64,000 bases of DNA from Phlebotomus papatasi (GCF_024763615.1 NC_077223.1:90024627-90088626); one strand, 5' to 3'; counted from the first letter of the stretch, positions 1-10,737 are shown. Numbers and translations: made by a program. Notes: generated from the letters alone by a model not told the origin.

Positions 1-408
1 CTATTTTGTTCCTATCGCTCGTAGGTTTGCATATTTAAAAATTGGACGTAAGAAGGTTAATTTACTCTTTCGTTATAATTTTGCCTAACTGTTAGGTTTT
101 CCAATATTTTGTTTATTTTTTGATCTTTTATTTTTTAAATTCTAACACTTACTAAAATTAACCCGGAAGGTTACTAGAATTGATTCTCTCAATATTCTTA
201 AATCAATTTTGAAAGTAATTAAACAATAATAAGTTATATTAAATAAGTCAATATAAATAAATTAAACAAGAGCAATAAATTTAATAATGTAAATTATAAA
301 AAAATAATAACAAAAATAAATTTTAAATAAACAAAGAAATAAATAAAAACAAATTAATTGAATTAATAAATTAAATAAACAGTAAATAAAAATACTATAT
401 AATAATAA
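1..408. other. AT-rich spacer left of the satellite
   Basis: Very AT-rich sequence dominated by AAATAAAT-like runs at 240-408. One isolated, diverged piece of the adjacent minisatellite (the ACTAAAATTAACCC and TTACTAGAATTGAT motifs) occurs near 150-205, so the array once extended further left or was broken by the AT-rich insertion. No gene seen. Confidence 0.6.
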
Positions 409-2150
409 ATTAAAATTAATTCCGAAAGGTACTAAAATTGATCCCCTCGATATTCTAAAATCAATCCTGAATGTTACTAAAATTAATCCTAAAAAGTTAC
501 TAAGATTAACCCCAAAGGTTACTAAAATTGATCCCCTCGATATTCTAAAACCAATCCTGAATGTTACTAAAACTAATCCTGAATGTTACTAAAACTAATC
601 CTGAAAGTTACTAAGATTAACCCCAAGGGATACTAAAATTGATCCCCTCGATATTCTAAAATCAGTCCTGAGTGTTACTAAAATTAATCCTGAAAGTTAC
701 TAAGATTAACCCCAAAGGTTACTAAAATTGATCCCCTCGATATTCTAAAATCCATCCTGAATGTTACTAAAATTAATCCTGAAAGTTACTAAGATTAACC
801 CCAAAGTATACTAAAATTGATCCCCTCGATATTCTAAAATCAATCCTGAATGTTACTAAAATTAATCCTAAAAAGTTACTAAAATTGATCCCCTCGATAT
901 TCTAAAATCAATCCTGAATGTTACTAAAATTAATCCTGAAAGTTACTAAGATTAACCCCAAAGGTTACTAAAATTGATCCCCTCGATATTCTAAAATCAA
1001 TCCTGAATGTTACTAAAATTAATCCTGAAAATTACTAAGATTAACCCCAAAGGTTACTAAAATTGATCCCCTCGATGTTCTAAAATCAATCCTGAATGTT
1101 ACTAAAATTAATCCTGAAAGTTACTAAGATTAACCCCAAAGGTTACTAAAATTGATCCCCTCGATATTCTAAAATCAATCCTGAATGTTACTAAAATTAA
1201 TCCTGAAAATTACTAAGATTAACCCCAAAGGTTACTAAAATTGATCCCCTCGATGTTCTAAAATCAATCCTAATTGTTACTAAAATTAATCCTGAAAGTT
1301 ACTAAGATTAACCCCAAAGGTTACTAAAATTGATCCCCTCGATATTCTAAAATCAATCCTGAATGTTACTAAAATTAATCCTGAAAGTTACTAAGATTAA
1401 CCCCAAAGGTTACTAAAATTGATCCCCTCGATATTCTAAAATCAATCCTGAATGTTACTAAAATTAATCCTGAAAGTTACTAAAATTAACCCCGCAGGCT
1501 ACTAAAATTGATCCCATCGATATTCTAAAACCAATCCTGAATGTTACTAAAATTAATCCTGAAAGTTACTAAGATTAACCCCAAAGGCTACTAAAATTGA
1601 TCCCATCGATATTCTAAAACCAATCCTAAATGTTACTAGAATTAATCCTGAAAAGTTACTAAGATTAACCCCAAAGGTTACTAAAATTGATCCCATCGAT
1701 ATTCTAAAATCAATCCTGAATGTTACTAAAATTAATCCCGAAAGGTACTAAGATTAACCCCGCAGGTTACTAAAATTGATCCCCTAGATATTCTAAAATC
1801 AATCCTGAATGCTACTAAAATTAATCCCAAAAGATACTAAAATTAACCCGCAGGTTACTAAAATTGATCCTCTCGGTATTCTAAAATCAATCCTGAATGT
1901 TACTAAAATTAATCCTGAAAGTTTCTAAAATTAACCCACAGGTTACTAAAATTGATCCCCTCGATATTCTAAAATCAATTCTGAATGTTACTAAAATTAA
2001 TCCTGAAATTTACTAATATTAACCCCCTAGATTACTAAAATGTACCCTTTGGATATTCTGAAAGCAATCATGATAGTTACTAATATTAATCCTACAGTTA
2101 CTAAAATTGATCCTCTTGATATTCTAGAAATAATCCTATTTTAAACTATT
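409..2150 (+). repeat. higher-order minisatellite, 89-bp unit of four 22/23-bp repeats
   Basis: Tandem array with a clear 89-bp period: the GATCCCCTCGA landmark recurs at about 440, 530, 641, 730, 819, 888, 976, 1065 and 1154 and onward. Each 89-bp unit is four related 22-23 bp monomers: GTTACTAAAATTGATCCCC-type, TATTCTAAAATCAATCCTG-type, GTTACTAAAATTAATCCTG-type and GTTACTAAGATTAACCCC-type. Two units deviate by one monomer (111 bp at 530-641 and 69 bp at 819-888), as expected from unequal exchange in monomer steps. Units are most alike at 650-1480 and decay towards 2150, the usual pattern of homogenised centre and diverged edges. There is no coding potential. Confidence 0.95.
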
Positions 2151-2640
2151 ATTAATCCGTAATATTCTAAAATTATATAAAGATTTTTAGAAATTTTTGA
2201 CCCACCAGTTACTTAAATTAATCCTACAAACTTTTAGTAATTTACCCTAAAATTAAGAAATCAAATTACTTGGAGCAAAATTTACCCTGATTTTAGTATG
2301 ATTTTAGTAAAAATTTCTTAATTTTAGTCACTTATTTTTCTCTGTGTGCTTACGAGAAATATGACAGAACTTCGTGACTTACTTCAGTCTTATTTAGTTT
2401 TGGTGAAGTACTAACAAAGTTTTTTCGCTGTTTTTGAGTGATATTATTGAATATTCATTGAATATTGTGTTGATTCACGTTACTGATGATTTGTACATTT
2501 GACCTGAAGTGAGATTTGCCTTGTGAATTATATTTTTCGTGTGAAAAATGGGAAATTTTTTAAGACATTCACCAGTGAGGTGATGATTCTTATTTTGGAC
2601 AGGTGTTTTTCTCACGAAATTTCGTGAAGTTTTAGCTTTT
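2151..2640. other. decayed satellite edge and spacer
   Basis: Fragments of the minisatellite monomer (ATTTTAGTA, TTACCCT and similar) become unrecognisable by about 2340. The remaining 300 bp holds no repeat match within the window and no gene that I can support. Confidence 0.5.
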
Positions 2641-2680
2641 GTGATGACTAGGTTGGACAAATGCCTGGAGAAACAAAGGA

Positions 2681-2990
2681 ACATCATCTCTACGAAAGAG
2701 ATGTAGCGAGAAATGCCTTGGAAGGCTCCCGGAAAGGTCAGGGAATCAGCGAATCCGCACGTACTTGGAGTACCGAAGTCAACTCACTTTAATGAATGAT
2801 ATGGAAAGTTTCCGGGCTTCTTGTGACATTCTACGTTTCCCTTACATGAACAGGAAGAGGACTTGGTAAGATTGGTTCATCAAATGAAGAACAATGGGCA
2901 TCCTATTGAGGCGGATTAGCTGTCCAAATTTACAGCCAAGTTGGACAAATTAATAAACAAGTTGTCCAAAATAAGAGCCAAGGTCACCTC
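2681..2990 (+). pseudogene. pogo/Tigger-like transposase relic (psq HTH plus CENP-B HTH)
   Basis: Plus-strand translation gives a broken N-terminal half of a pogo/CENP-B-type transposase. At 2690-2775 reads ARNALEGSRKGQGISESART, then after a frameshift GVPKST, which matches the pipsqueak-type helix-turn-helix pattern (ALEALR.G...ReAA..Y.VPkSTL). At 2840-2930 reads EQEEDLVRLVHQMKNNGHPI, typical of the second, CENP-B-type DNA-binding domain (EEE..L......M...G.P). A stop codon follows at the position of the next helix (GAD-stop). Such proteins bind terminal inverted repeats of TA-inserting transposons. No DDE catalytic domain is seen downstream, so this is a dead fragment. Family assignment is from the motif pattern only. 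Confidence 0.6.
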
Positions 2991-3149
2991 TACTTATCAA
3001 TTCATTTTTAAACGTATTAAAACTAATTTTAGTAAAAATAAGACGATAAATAGCTAGCTAAGTTTCTAAACAACCCTTCTGAAAAGAGAGTAACAAGAAA
3101 TGTCAATTAGTATAGAAAATATCGCACTTCAAACTTGGAACTTCGATGC

Positions 3150-3700
3150 TTATAAGCAGACTGTCCAAAATTATAAGCACTTCCCCTAAATGCAAAAAAA
3201 ACACACAAGTGCAAAATGCTTCTATTGGAAACATATGAATCCAAATGGAGACAAGGGAAAGTTTCTAATTGGAGACAAACAGTGTAATTGAAACCGTGAT
3301 GAAGGGCTTCCAAAATCTTGTTGAGTTGCTCCTGAGTGCAGGATTTGTTCTTATTCCTGGTCTTTTCTCCTTTCTCAACTAAAACAAAAACAAAATCTCT
3401 CCAAATAAAAATCATATTTCCGGGGTTTCCTATTGAAGCATTTGCAGACACTTCAGAAAAATCCTATTTGTTCACGAAATAGGTAATTATTTCATTTGAA
3501 AACTTCACGTACCGTTAACAATAAAGATTAGTACTTAATTTAACTAAAATTAGCCAGAAATATGACATAAATGTTAAACAAAACGAATAAACAACAGTCA
3601 CCCTATTGTGTTTTTCATTGGAAAACATGATCGATCGATGATAAATTCAATGGTGAAAGGGTTACACTTTTAATTGTTCTGAGAAATTAACAAATTAAAA
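3150..3700 (-). pseudogene. second pogo-like element relic, minus strand
   Basis: On the minus strand, 3390-3270 reads KNKSCTQEQLNKILEALHHG, the start of a pipsqueak-type DNA-binding domain (the T.EQL.kaLEA...G pattern). The reading then degenerates before the recognition helix. The sequence from 3300 to about 3690 is repeated in the opposite orientation at 13286-13443 plus 14992-15300. That includes the non-coding stretch with the AATAGGAAACCCCGGAAATA and CGATCGATGATAAATT motifs, so this is a dispersed element and not a host gene. It carries the uninterrupted version of the site (TA at 3551-3552) into which a 1.5-kb element inserted in the other copy. Confidence 0.5.
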
Positions 3701-3890
3701 TTTGTGAATATGAATGGATTTTCGCTTTATTTGGAGAAAAATTAACTAAATAATGAAACTGTGGTATATAAAAAATATAAATATAATTATTTAGTACTGT
3801 ATTTATCATGAAAACAATGACGTTTCCATTTGGAGTAGCGAAAAAATTCCATTTGGAGCAGGTTTTGAATTAGCTTAATTTACCCTACTA

Positions 3891-4023
3891 TTAACTTCGA
3901 TTAATAAAATAGAATTCTTGCTTTGGGAAATATCAGAAAAAATAAATGTTCAAAGGCAGCCTTCCATTTATTTTTTTATCTTATTTCCCAAAGCAAAAAT
4001 TCTATTTAGTTAATCGAAGTTAA
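3891..4023. mobile_element. palindromic MITE, 133 bp
   Basis: Near-perfect inverted repeat: TTAACTTCGATTAA at 3891-3904 against TTAATCGAAGTTAA at 4010-4023. Pairing continues inward through TTGCTTTGGGAAATA and its complement, leaving only about 50 bp of centre. The flanks CTA and TAG suggest a short target duplication, but its length is ambiguous. A partial further copy (TTTTTGCTTTGAAAAATA) lies just right, at about 4063-4120. Confidence 0.7.
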
Positions 4024-4362
4024 TAGAAAATAGTTGTATAGTCTATAGTTTAGAGAATAGGGTTTTTGCTTTGAAAAATAAGAGAAAAAATGGAATATTC
4101 AAAGGCTTCCGCATTCAAAAGTAAACCACTTTCCCCAATATTGACCATTGGAAACTTTAGAAATCTACAAACCAACCCTTTGCCCCTAAAATAACATAAT
4201 TTTATAATATAGCTAACAGTAACAGGTAACAGGATGTTGATTGCACGTATTTGATAATTTTGAGCCACCTTTTTTTAAATTTGTCAACAAACTTTTGGGC
4301 GATGCTGTAAACGAGGAAATAAACTTTTTACACTTACTGTATGTTCTGAATTTTATTTTTGG

Positions 4363-4425
4363 TTTAATAATAATAATAATATTTATTGTTTCATGCCCAT
4401 AGTACACATAAGATACATCTAGGAC
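4363..4425 (-). mobile_element. 3' tail of a retroelement (TAA-repeat tail), minus strand
   Basis: A (TAA)n run followed by TTTATTGTTTCATGCCC and TAGGACTAC. The same run and downstream sequence recur at 18626-18700, with TTTATTGGTTCATGCCC and TGTAGGACTA. Read on the minus strand, both end in GGGCATGAA..AATAAA followed by (TTA)n, the usual shape of a non-LTR retroelement 3' end. The rest of the element was not identified, so this is a short 5'-truncated copy by inference. Confidence 0.45.
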
Positions 4426-4427
4426 TA

Positions 4428-4661
4428 CAGTAGACTCTCACTCAATCGGCTCTTTTTCAATCGGGCGACAAATTTTGTTGACAATTTTCACGTTTAATTA
4501 TGAAGCTAATTCGCTCAAATTCGCTGTAGTTCTTCCTATTTTATCGTGATTCTTTATAATTGAGCACTTTTTGTGGAATTTACAAAGGATTTCACGCTCA
4601 AATCTATCGCTAAACCGGATGACATTTCGCCCCATATTCCCGATTGAGAGAGAGTCTACTG
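4428..4661. mobile_element. TA-MITE, CAGTAGACTCTC family
   Basis: A 234-bp element bounded by CAGTAGACTCTCACTCAATC on the left and the matching inverted sequence ending GAGAGAGTCTACTG on the right. It is flanked by TA at 4426-4427 and 4662-4663, as for Tc1/mariner-type insertion. There is no ORF. It shares its outermost 11 bases with the element at 10420-10737, whose interior is different, so one transposase may have mobilised both. Confidence 0.85.
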
Positions 4662-4766
4662 TATATACATAATTTTTATTTTTATTTATTATGTTTATTT
4701 TTCAAAATCAAAAAATTTATTTCTCCAGTTCCGTGACACACGTTTAGATTGATAATACACCCTTAA

Positions 4767-4877
4767 TGGCCTTTACGCACTAGAGAAATTTATGACCATA
4801 TTGAAGCAAATTCCATAAGATTTACAATGAAAAAAATCTTCAATAGGGACATAAATTTCTCCAGTGTGTAGGGGTCA
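4767..4877. mobile_element. PIF/Harbinger-type MITE, 111 bp
   Basis: Inverted terminal repeats TGGCCTTTACGCACTAGAG at left and the complement of TGACCCCTACACACTGGAG at right, continuing inward through AAATTTATG. The flanking direct repeat is TAA (4764-4766 and 4878-4880), the TWA duplication typical of PIF/Harbinger elements. Relatives are at 19647-19786 (TTA duplication) and a partial copy is at about 33308-33383. Confidence 0.8.
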
Positions 4878-4912
4878 TAATAATCAAAGACTCACTTTTT
4901 GAAATGAAATTA

Positions 4913-5137
4913 GGGATGAAGGAAGACCTTTTCGGTAAGGCACACCTATTAGCATTTTCGTCAAAATACTAAAAAAATTTAATGTATCTAATAAAATTCA
5001 AATATTATGAGGTTTTTTCATCAATCTACCTTTTCCTAACAGAACAAGTGTTCAAATTGCATATCCCAAATTGAACAAAAATAACCAATAGGAAATGATA
5101 CAATTTCTTAAAGTGTCAATATATGTTCCTTTGACCC
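4913..5137. mobile_element. TA-MITE, GGGTCGA/CTTTGACCC family, copy 1
   Basis: A 225-bp element starting GGGATGAAGGAAG and ending TCCTTTGACCC, flanked by TA on both sides (4911-4912, 5138-5139). The interior shares CATATCCCAAAT, AATTTAATGTATCTA and a near-terminal AAAGTGTCAATA motif with the copies at 36263-36491 and 41425-41651 (inverted). All three are 225-229 bp long. Confidence 0.85.
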
Positions 5138-5332
5138 TAGTAAAGCGAAGAAAATTTTCTTGTGGAAAGATTTTAAAACATATTATGACAGTACGCGATG
5201 CAATCAATGATATTTTTTTTAATTAGCTCCCAAACAAAGAATTCTTTTATAATAATTGCCAACGATTGTCTAATTTGATAATTTTAAACTGAATTTTAGG
5301 TTTGTTAAAATTTGCAGAATTTAGAGAGGCTT

Positions 5333-5523
5333 ATACGGGCTTCAGACCTAAGATTTAGCTATCTGGCTTAACTCCTCTAATTCCTAATCAGGCACGATTT
5401 TTTAGAAAATTGTTGTTTAGGATGAGATCATAGGGGCAATAGATTTTGAAAAATCAATAAAATTGCTTGTTATTTAGATTTTTGAGACCTTCAGAAACTG
5501 GGCTAAACCTCCAGTCTGAAGCC
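5333..5523. mobile_element. palindromic MITE, GGCTTCAGA family, copy 1
   Basis: The left end ACGGGCTTCAGACCTAAG pairs with the right end GGGCTAAACCTCCAGTCTGA as an imperfect terminal inverted repeat. The interior motifs ATTTTTTAGAAAA and TTAGATTTTTGAGACCTTCA recur in the copies at 45843-46001 and 56341-56538. There is no ORF. The target duplication cannot be read with confidence. Confidence 0.65.
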
Positions 5524-5754
5524 GACATTACGTAACGTTCCAAATTTGAGCTTAGCTCATGTGATAAAGGCTGAAGAACAGAGGCTCAGTCAAGACATAA
5601 ATTTTATTTGTTTTTCTATATTTCATGAGCTTACGATACTTCTCGAAATATTCAATAAAAGTTTTTAAATTACGTTTTTGACTATATTTTAATAAAAAAT
5701 TCACTGACTTTTGCCTTGATTGGATTGAGTGTTTAGTACAAAATACTTACTTAC

Positions 5755-5900
5755 AGTGGCAGGTGCTGAAAGAGCGACAGAGCATGGTAGGATGGCTAGG
5801 CCACCCTTCTGGCTCACGATCCGAGTGCTATTTTTCGTCAGGAACTGACTCTCGCCCATTGCAATAGCATTTCTGTGTGCAGCCCTATGATCACTTTCGG
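5755..5900 (-). CDS. dpr: dpr-like Ig receptor, internal exon (first half of Ig domain 1)
   Basis: Internal exon of a defective-proboscis-extension-response (Dpr) type cell-surface protein. Dpr proteins are secreted or GPI-anchored neuronal receptors with two Ig domains that pair with DIP proteins during synaptic partner choice. The exon is 146 nt, open in one frame, and about 50% GC in far more AT-rich surroundings. It has a strong acceptor (pyrimidine tract TTTTTTTCTCTTCAG) and a donor GTAAGTAAG. It supplies two bases of a split codon and then 48 residues. Diagnostic are the sequon NST, QKGGLAILPC with the first Ig cysteine (residue 39 of the exon), and the end SAPAT, just where Dpr proteins continue with VSWIR. 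The exon ends in phase 0. The motif set is closest to what I remember of dpr19, but the paralogue is unproven. The next exon was not found in 1-5754 and is probably outside the window. Confidence 0.85.
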
Positions 5901-6464
5901 CTGAAGAGAAAAAAAGAGGAAAAATAAATGTGAGGAGTCAAATATCAAATTAAATTTGTCAATGGTTATATATAAATTTTCCCCAGGAAAATTATACAAG
6001 GATATTTAGTTTGCTACAATGTTGTTAAATATTTAATAAAATTTGGTGAATTTTGTGTGTACATTTCACGTTACAGTTTCATTTTGGGTTCGATTTGTCT
6101 CTCATAAATATGGTAATAGCATAGTTAAATTGAAATTTAAAATTGCTGCATTGCTTAATTGCTGAATCAATTTGGCTTTTGCATAAAGAGATATTTTCAC
6201 ACCAAAAAGCCTGCATTTATTAATATGATTTCAAAAACGCAGTTTTATGACGTAGGCTCTTGGTACAGGGAGCAAAATTATTCATTTTTTTCTAGAATTG
6301 AGACTCAACAAATTATCTAAATAAATTGTTAAAACAGAGCAAATGGTTCTTTCATGGATTTTGTACAACTCTAAATTTAGCGATAGGGGAGAGTTAAAAT
6401 GATTGAAGCACTTAAAAGGAAATCAAATTTTGAGGGCTTAGAATCATTGATTACGGGTCCTCTA

Positions 6465-6680
6465 GGGGAAGGTAGGCATGGTTCGCTCAGAGTGAACCTT
6501 CAAACGATACGAATTTTATCTTTGTTTGCAAAGAGCTGACCTACTATTTCTTATCTCGTTTCATAAGCTTAATAATAATCTATCTTATGGCTAAGAAATG
6601 ACAAACTAGATCTTTGCAAACAAAGAGAAAATTTGCGTTGTTTGAAGGTTCACTCTGTGCGAACCATGTCAACATTCTCC
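6465..6680. mobile_element. TA-MITE, palindromic, 216 bp
   Basis: Long inverted repeat: GGGGAAGGTAGGCATGGTTC on the left against the complement of GGAGAATGTTGACATGGTTC on the right. It continues through AGAGTGAACCTTCAAAC and TTTGTTTGCAAAG to a short centre. The flanking TA is at 6463-6464 and 6681-6682. No ORF; no second copy found in the window. Confidence 0.8.
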
Positions 6681-6682
6681 TA

Positions 6683-7476
6683 TATAAATTTCCCTTATTC
6701 TTTACTGCCACATATTACAGCCTAAATAGTCTCGAGGATCGGACTGAGTAGACAAAATATTTGGAGATTCTATAGTTATTGATGAATGATGGCCTGTCGG
6801 ATCAATAAGGTGATCTTATTGGATGTATTTTTCTACAAAGTTTACTAATGTCGTCATGCATCCCCCAAACTTCCCTTCCCTCCCTTACAGCACATTAATG
6901 TGGAACTCTAACATCTATCAACTCAAGTTTTTTCCGAGCTGATTCCGACTCCACCATGCTTCATTATGCCTATGAGTGTCTATTGAAAATTTTCAACTTG
7001 TGCCAGATGGTATATTTTTAGAACTCATAGCTAAGAGTAAGGGAAATCCGCGCCAGGCTCACGCAAAAGATACACACTTGAATACACAGAAAGCTCCAGT
7101 GCAAACAGATCCCCAACTCCTCATGACACCCTTAAGCAAATGTCGCTTACAATTTCCGGCTATGGTTTTCCTTTCCAGCATCCATGCTTTCAGGGTGAGG
7201 ATAAATCCAAAAGATTCACACTGAATGTCAATGTAGGGTAAACTTAAGGAACTAAGAGTGAGAGAGATTTTCAAGATAAGATTGAGATACTCTGAGATAT
7301 ACGCACTTGCATGATAGGTTTCTTTCTATAAACCGACACTTAAACTATATAAAGGAAAATCGTAGGCTGTGTAGTAAGGATGAACTCTCTGAACCAGAAA
7401 AATATCGATTTTGTGGGTGAACCTAAATTATTTATGAGTAAAAATTGACAAATAAAGCTTGGATTAACTTAATTAA
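6683..7476. other. single-copy intronic DNA, no gene seen
   Basis: No internal repeats and no match elsewhere in the window. Base composition is more balanced than in the neighbouring transposons. ORFs up to 82 codons on the plus strand lack an ATG in a good context, splice partners and recognisable domains. Possibly old host intron sequence. Confidence 0.5.
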
Positions 7477-7987
7477 CCCTTTAACGACGAGACACTTTAT
7501 GGACTGAAAATCAACAATAAAAATTAAACTGGGAAACATAATCAATGATAAGTCTTACATCTAACCTTGAAAAGTCCAACAGAGTCTGATTCAGTGTATT
7601 TTGTGCTTCTATGAACGATAGGGACAAAAATAGCCCAAAAATTTAAGTAATTTTTCTGACAATACCAATGAATAATATTTTTCACTTAATTGAGAAATAT
7701 TACGTCTGAGTATTGTAGTTTTTATTGCCAAAAGGGTTTTGATAAAAAAAATTGGAAGTATAAAAAATAAATAAAATCAATTATGAATTTGAGAATTTCA
7801 AAATTCGTCATTTTTGAGCATAAATATTTACTACATAGCAAATAGCTAGAGACTTGCAAAAAATATTCTAGATTCCTTTAACCTTCTACTTTACAATTAT
7901 GTACAGACATAACAAAAAATAACTTTGGGTAGTCAGGAAAAATTATTTTCTTTATGGGACACCGGTGTTCCAATCGTCCTTAAAGAG
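7477..7987. mobile_element. piggyBac-type MITE, 511 bp, TTAA target duplication
   Basis: Terminal repeats CCCTTTAACGACGA at left and the complement of CTCTTTAAGGACGA at right, flanked directly by TTAA (7473-7476 and 7988-7991). A TTAA duplication with termini beginning CCC/CTC is the signature of piggyBac-type insertion. The interior is non-coding. A short palindromic GACACCGGTGTTC motif sits about 24 bp inside the right end. No second copy seen here. Confidence 0.8.
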
Positions 7988-8384
7988 TTAAATTGTGATT
8001 TTAATCAGATTTCCGTCCGTCCTAACCACTTCTGAAGAGAGAACGGAAAGAGATATCGACAAGCGGTTTTACAATATGTATTAATATGTTAATTCGATTT
8101 TTTGATCTCAACTTAACCTTTCCATGTCAGAAGCCAATTGGTTTATTTGAACCATACCGTATCACGCATAAAAGCATTTATATGCTGTCTTTCATGAAAA
8201 TTCGGAAATATCGAAGAATCACGTCAAGACAATGTTATTCGTTTCTGCTTCTGAGAACAATTTGCTCATTGTCAATAGTCAAAACTACCTGAACAAACTT
8301 ATTTTGACGTTTATTCGTTTTCAACAGTTCCTGCACACCGCTGACCTAATGCAAAGTATCTTGTAATTTGGACTTTACATGGGC

Positions 8385-8850
8385 TTCAGTTAGAAAGGCC
8401 CTAGAGAGCGCATTTGGCATTTATCAGGCGGATGAGGCCATGTTTTAGCTCGTTGGAAAGGCCTTGGAATTTCCGACAAAACTGAGCTTTCTAATCGGTT
8501 TTGAACCAGTAATGGAACGGTTCATAACCGACAACTAATTTTTATACGAAATTCAATGAAATTACTCCTGAGGTGTATTTTGGGAAATATATTGATTGTT
8601 TTTTAAATCGGTTCAGATCGGTTGTGGACTGGTAATGAACTGGTTATGAACCGATAAGTAATTTTTATCCGAAAATCTATTTTACTATAATTTTAAAATT
8701 ATTTTGTGGGGTCTTTCGAGTAATTTACGAATCGGTTGAGAACCAGTAAACGGTAAATGATGCGAAAGTACTTTAGAGGTATAGCATCTAAGTCACGAAT
8801 TCGAAAACTTAGCAAAGCCTGAGACCCTTAACTACTCCTTTTTTTAAGTA
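8385..8850 (+). repeat. AACCGGTT-rich dispersed repeat (family R), copy 1
   Basis: Built from about 170-bp diverged modules, each holding ATCGGTTTTGAACC, GAACGGTTCATAACCGA, AACTAATTTTTAT(C)CGAAA and AAAATTATTTTGTGGG. It ends with GTAAATGATGCGAAAG, ATAGCATCTAAGTCACGA and a T-rich tail. Related copies are at 20030-20342 plus 21263-21600, 25395-25730 (inverted), and 50117-51610 (heavily interrupted). Fragments are at about 25868-25940 and 41660-41720. No ORF. The class is unknown; the AAGTCACGAGTTCGAGCAC stretch near the end faintly resembles a Pol III B box, but I would not call it a SINE. Confidence 0.7.
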
Positions 8851-9747
8851 TTGATTTTTTTTGGCTTAAACATATCTTAAAATATATTAATTAAATAATA
8901 TTTAGGATACATCAACGGTTAGAAAAGCTTGATTTAAAGTATAATATAAAAATCTGGAAAACTTAGTCGTAACTTTAATATTGCATTGGATTGATATGAA
9001 AAATTTAATTATTACATTCATTATGCTCTCAAATCGATGAAATGAATTCAAGATTACAATGAAATTCATTACATTTCTACCATTGAGGTGTACCATAATG
9101 AAAATTCGCATTAATCGTTTAGAAGAGAGTATAAAAGGAGTGAATTCATTGTGCATTCAAATAGAATTCTTTTCCACTTATTATTTTTCACTATGGGGTT
9201 TTTTTCCTGTGCAAAAACGGAATCTCTGAAACTACTCCAATAAATTTATTTATAATATTCTAACCCCGCATATTCAAAAGACTACCTCTTGCGGATTAAT
9301 TTAATCTGGGAATTTTTTCGGAGCATCGCCACTTCAGTGGTGCTTTGATCACATTTTATAATGTTTAAAATAAAATAAGAATTTATATTACAGCACATTC
9401 CCGTAAATTTTCATACAAATACCCTTTTCAAGGATTTTCTTTCTGGAGGAAGTTGTGCATTCTTCTGGCAGGAAATTCAGAAGAGAACGAAAAGAAGAAC
9501 AGAAAAATTTAAATTTATTCATATTGTTACTATTTTATCTTGGGAGGCTGGGTATAGCGACGTCCTATGTTTGTTTCTATTAAATATGTGGCAATTTTTT
9601 GCTTGACAAATTCAGCACAAACAAGATAAATTAAGGAGTAAACTTGTGAAAAAAAAGAACAGCTTTCGGCTTATTTTATAAACGTGGTCTTGTGGCCTCG
9701 TTTATATTTATTATTTAAGCCAAGTAAATAATTACAAAAGGAATATA
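8851..9747. other. AT-rich intronic DNA, no gene seen
   Basis: No repeat family or coding signal recognised. The 84-codon minus-strand ORF at 8902-9156 has no conserved motif and a composition that simply follows the AT bias. Confidence 0.45.
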
Positions 9748-9956
9748 GGGGGAAGTGGGACACCTTTGAATGTGGGGCACCTTTGAAATTGGGATTTTCC
9801 ACCTATTTATAAGTAAAATTCAGCTTTATCGTGTTATAATTCAGGTGAACAAACAAATTGAGAAGCTAAATTGCATTATGTTATGGGTCAGTTCCACATA
9901 GGAGAAAAATCCCAGTTTCAAAAGTGCCCTACTTTCAAAGGTGTCCCACTTCCCCC
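9748..9956. mobile_element. TA-MITE, GGGGGAAGTGGGACACCTTT family
   Basis: A 209-bp element with terminal repeats GGGGGAAGTGGGACACCTTT and AAAGGTGTCCCACTTCCCCC, flanked by TA (9746-9747, 9957-9958). A second, inner pair (GGGGCACCTTTGAAATTGGG and its diverged complement) makes the ends double. A diverged relative lies at about 30921-31421. Terminal fragments lie near 58270-58325 and 59583-59632. Confidence 0.9.
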
Positions 9957-10419
9957 TATGATAAAAAATGTTATTATTTTCAAACAATAAAACGAATTAG
10001 ATGAGTGAATGCATTTTACAGGAAATAGACGGCTCAAATAAATTAGAAATTCATGCCAAAGAAATTAAATCGTTAATTGTGACATTTGTTGACCTTAGGA
10101 TAAATCTCGAATGGGATAATTTATAATTTCGGCTTTGTGACCATATTGTTAGAGAAATGTTGATTTTTAGGATAGGAAGGATAGTAAAACAAAAACAAAT
10201 AATCTTGAAAACTTTTAAAACTAAATTGGTTAATTAGAAAAAGATTAAAAAAAAAATCTGAATAGCCTCAATTATACAGTCAAGTGTGCTAATCCGGGCG
10301 CTTCGCTATCTGGATCGTTTGTGACTAATCCACTTAAAATAATATTTTTATTTTTATTTCCGTAATATAGTCACTACAGTAACATAATATAACTATTCAA
10401 GCTTGAGAAAAAGCAAATA

Positions 10420-10737
10420 CAGTAGACTCTTCGATATCCAGCACTTCGATATCCGGGTGACAGCTGCCAAACACTGGCGGTTGATATATTCAAAATTATT
10501 TTCACTAAACATGAAGTTTGTCCAGAGTGAATTAAAGTATTATTAACATTGTATCGAAGTTTTTAATACATAATTGTGATAAAAAATGAAACATAAGCAC
10601 ACCACGAAGACAATTCTCTTTTTCTTTGTCAGACAGAAAATAAATTCACACGGCACAAAATAGAAAAACCGTTGATCATTCAAAAAACCTAAATGTCATT
10701 TTGTCCCCCAGTCAGCCGGATATCGAAGAGTCTACTG
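10420..10737. mobile_element. TA-MITE, CAGTAGACTCTTCGATATCC family
   Basis: A 318-bp element with terminal repeats CAGTAGACTCTTCGATATCC at left and GGATATCGAAGAGTCTACTG at right, flanked by TA (10418-10419, 10738-10739). The left end has a second CACTTCGATATCCGGGTGA just inside. The interior is AT-rich and non-coding. Confidence 0.9.

Noticed and set aside
409..2150. CRISPR-like or telomeric array
   Set aside because: No spacers: the repeats are contiguous 22-bp monomers, and the monomer is not a telomere motif.
1..5754. Next exon of the dpr-like gene (expected to encode VSWIR...LLTVG)
   Set aside because: I looked on the minus strand and found only repeats and relics, so I assume it lies outside the window.
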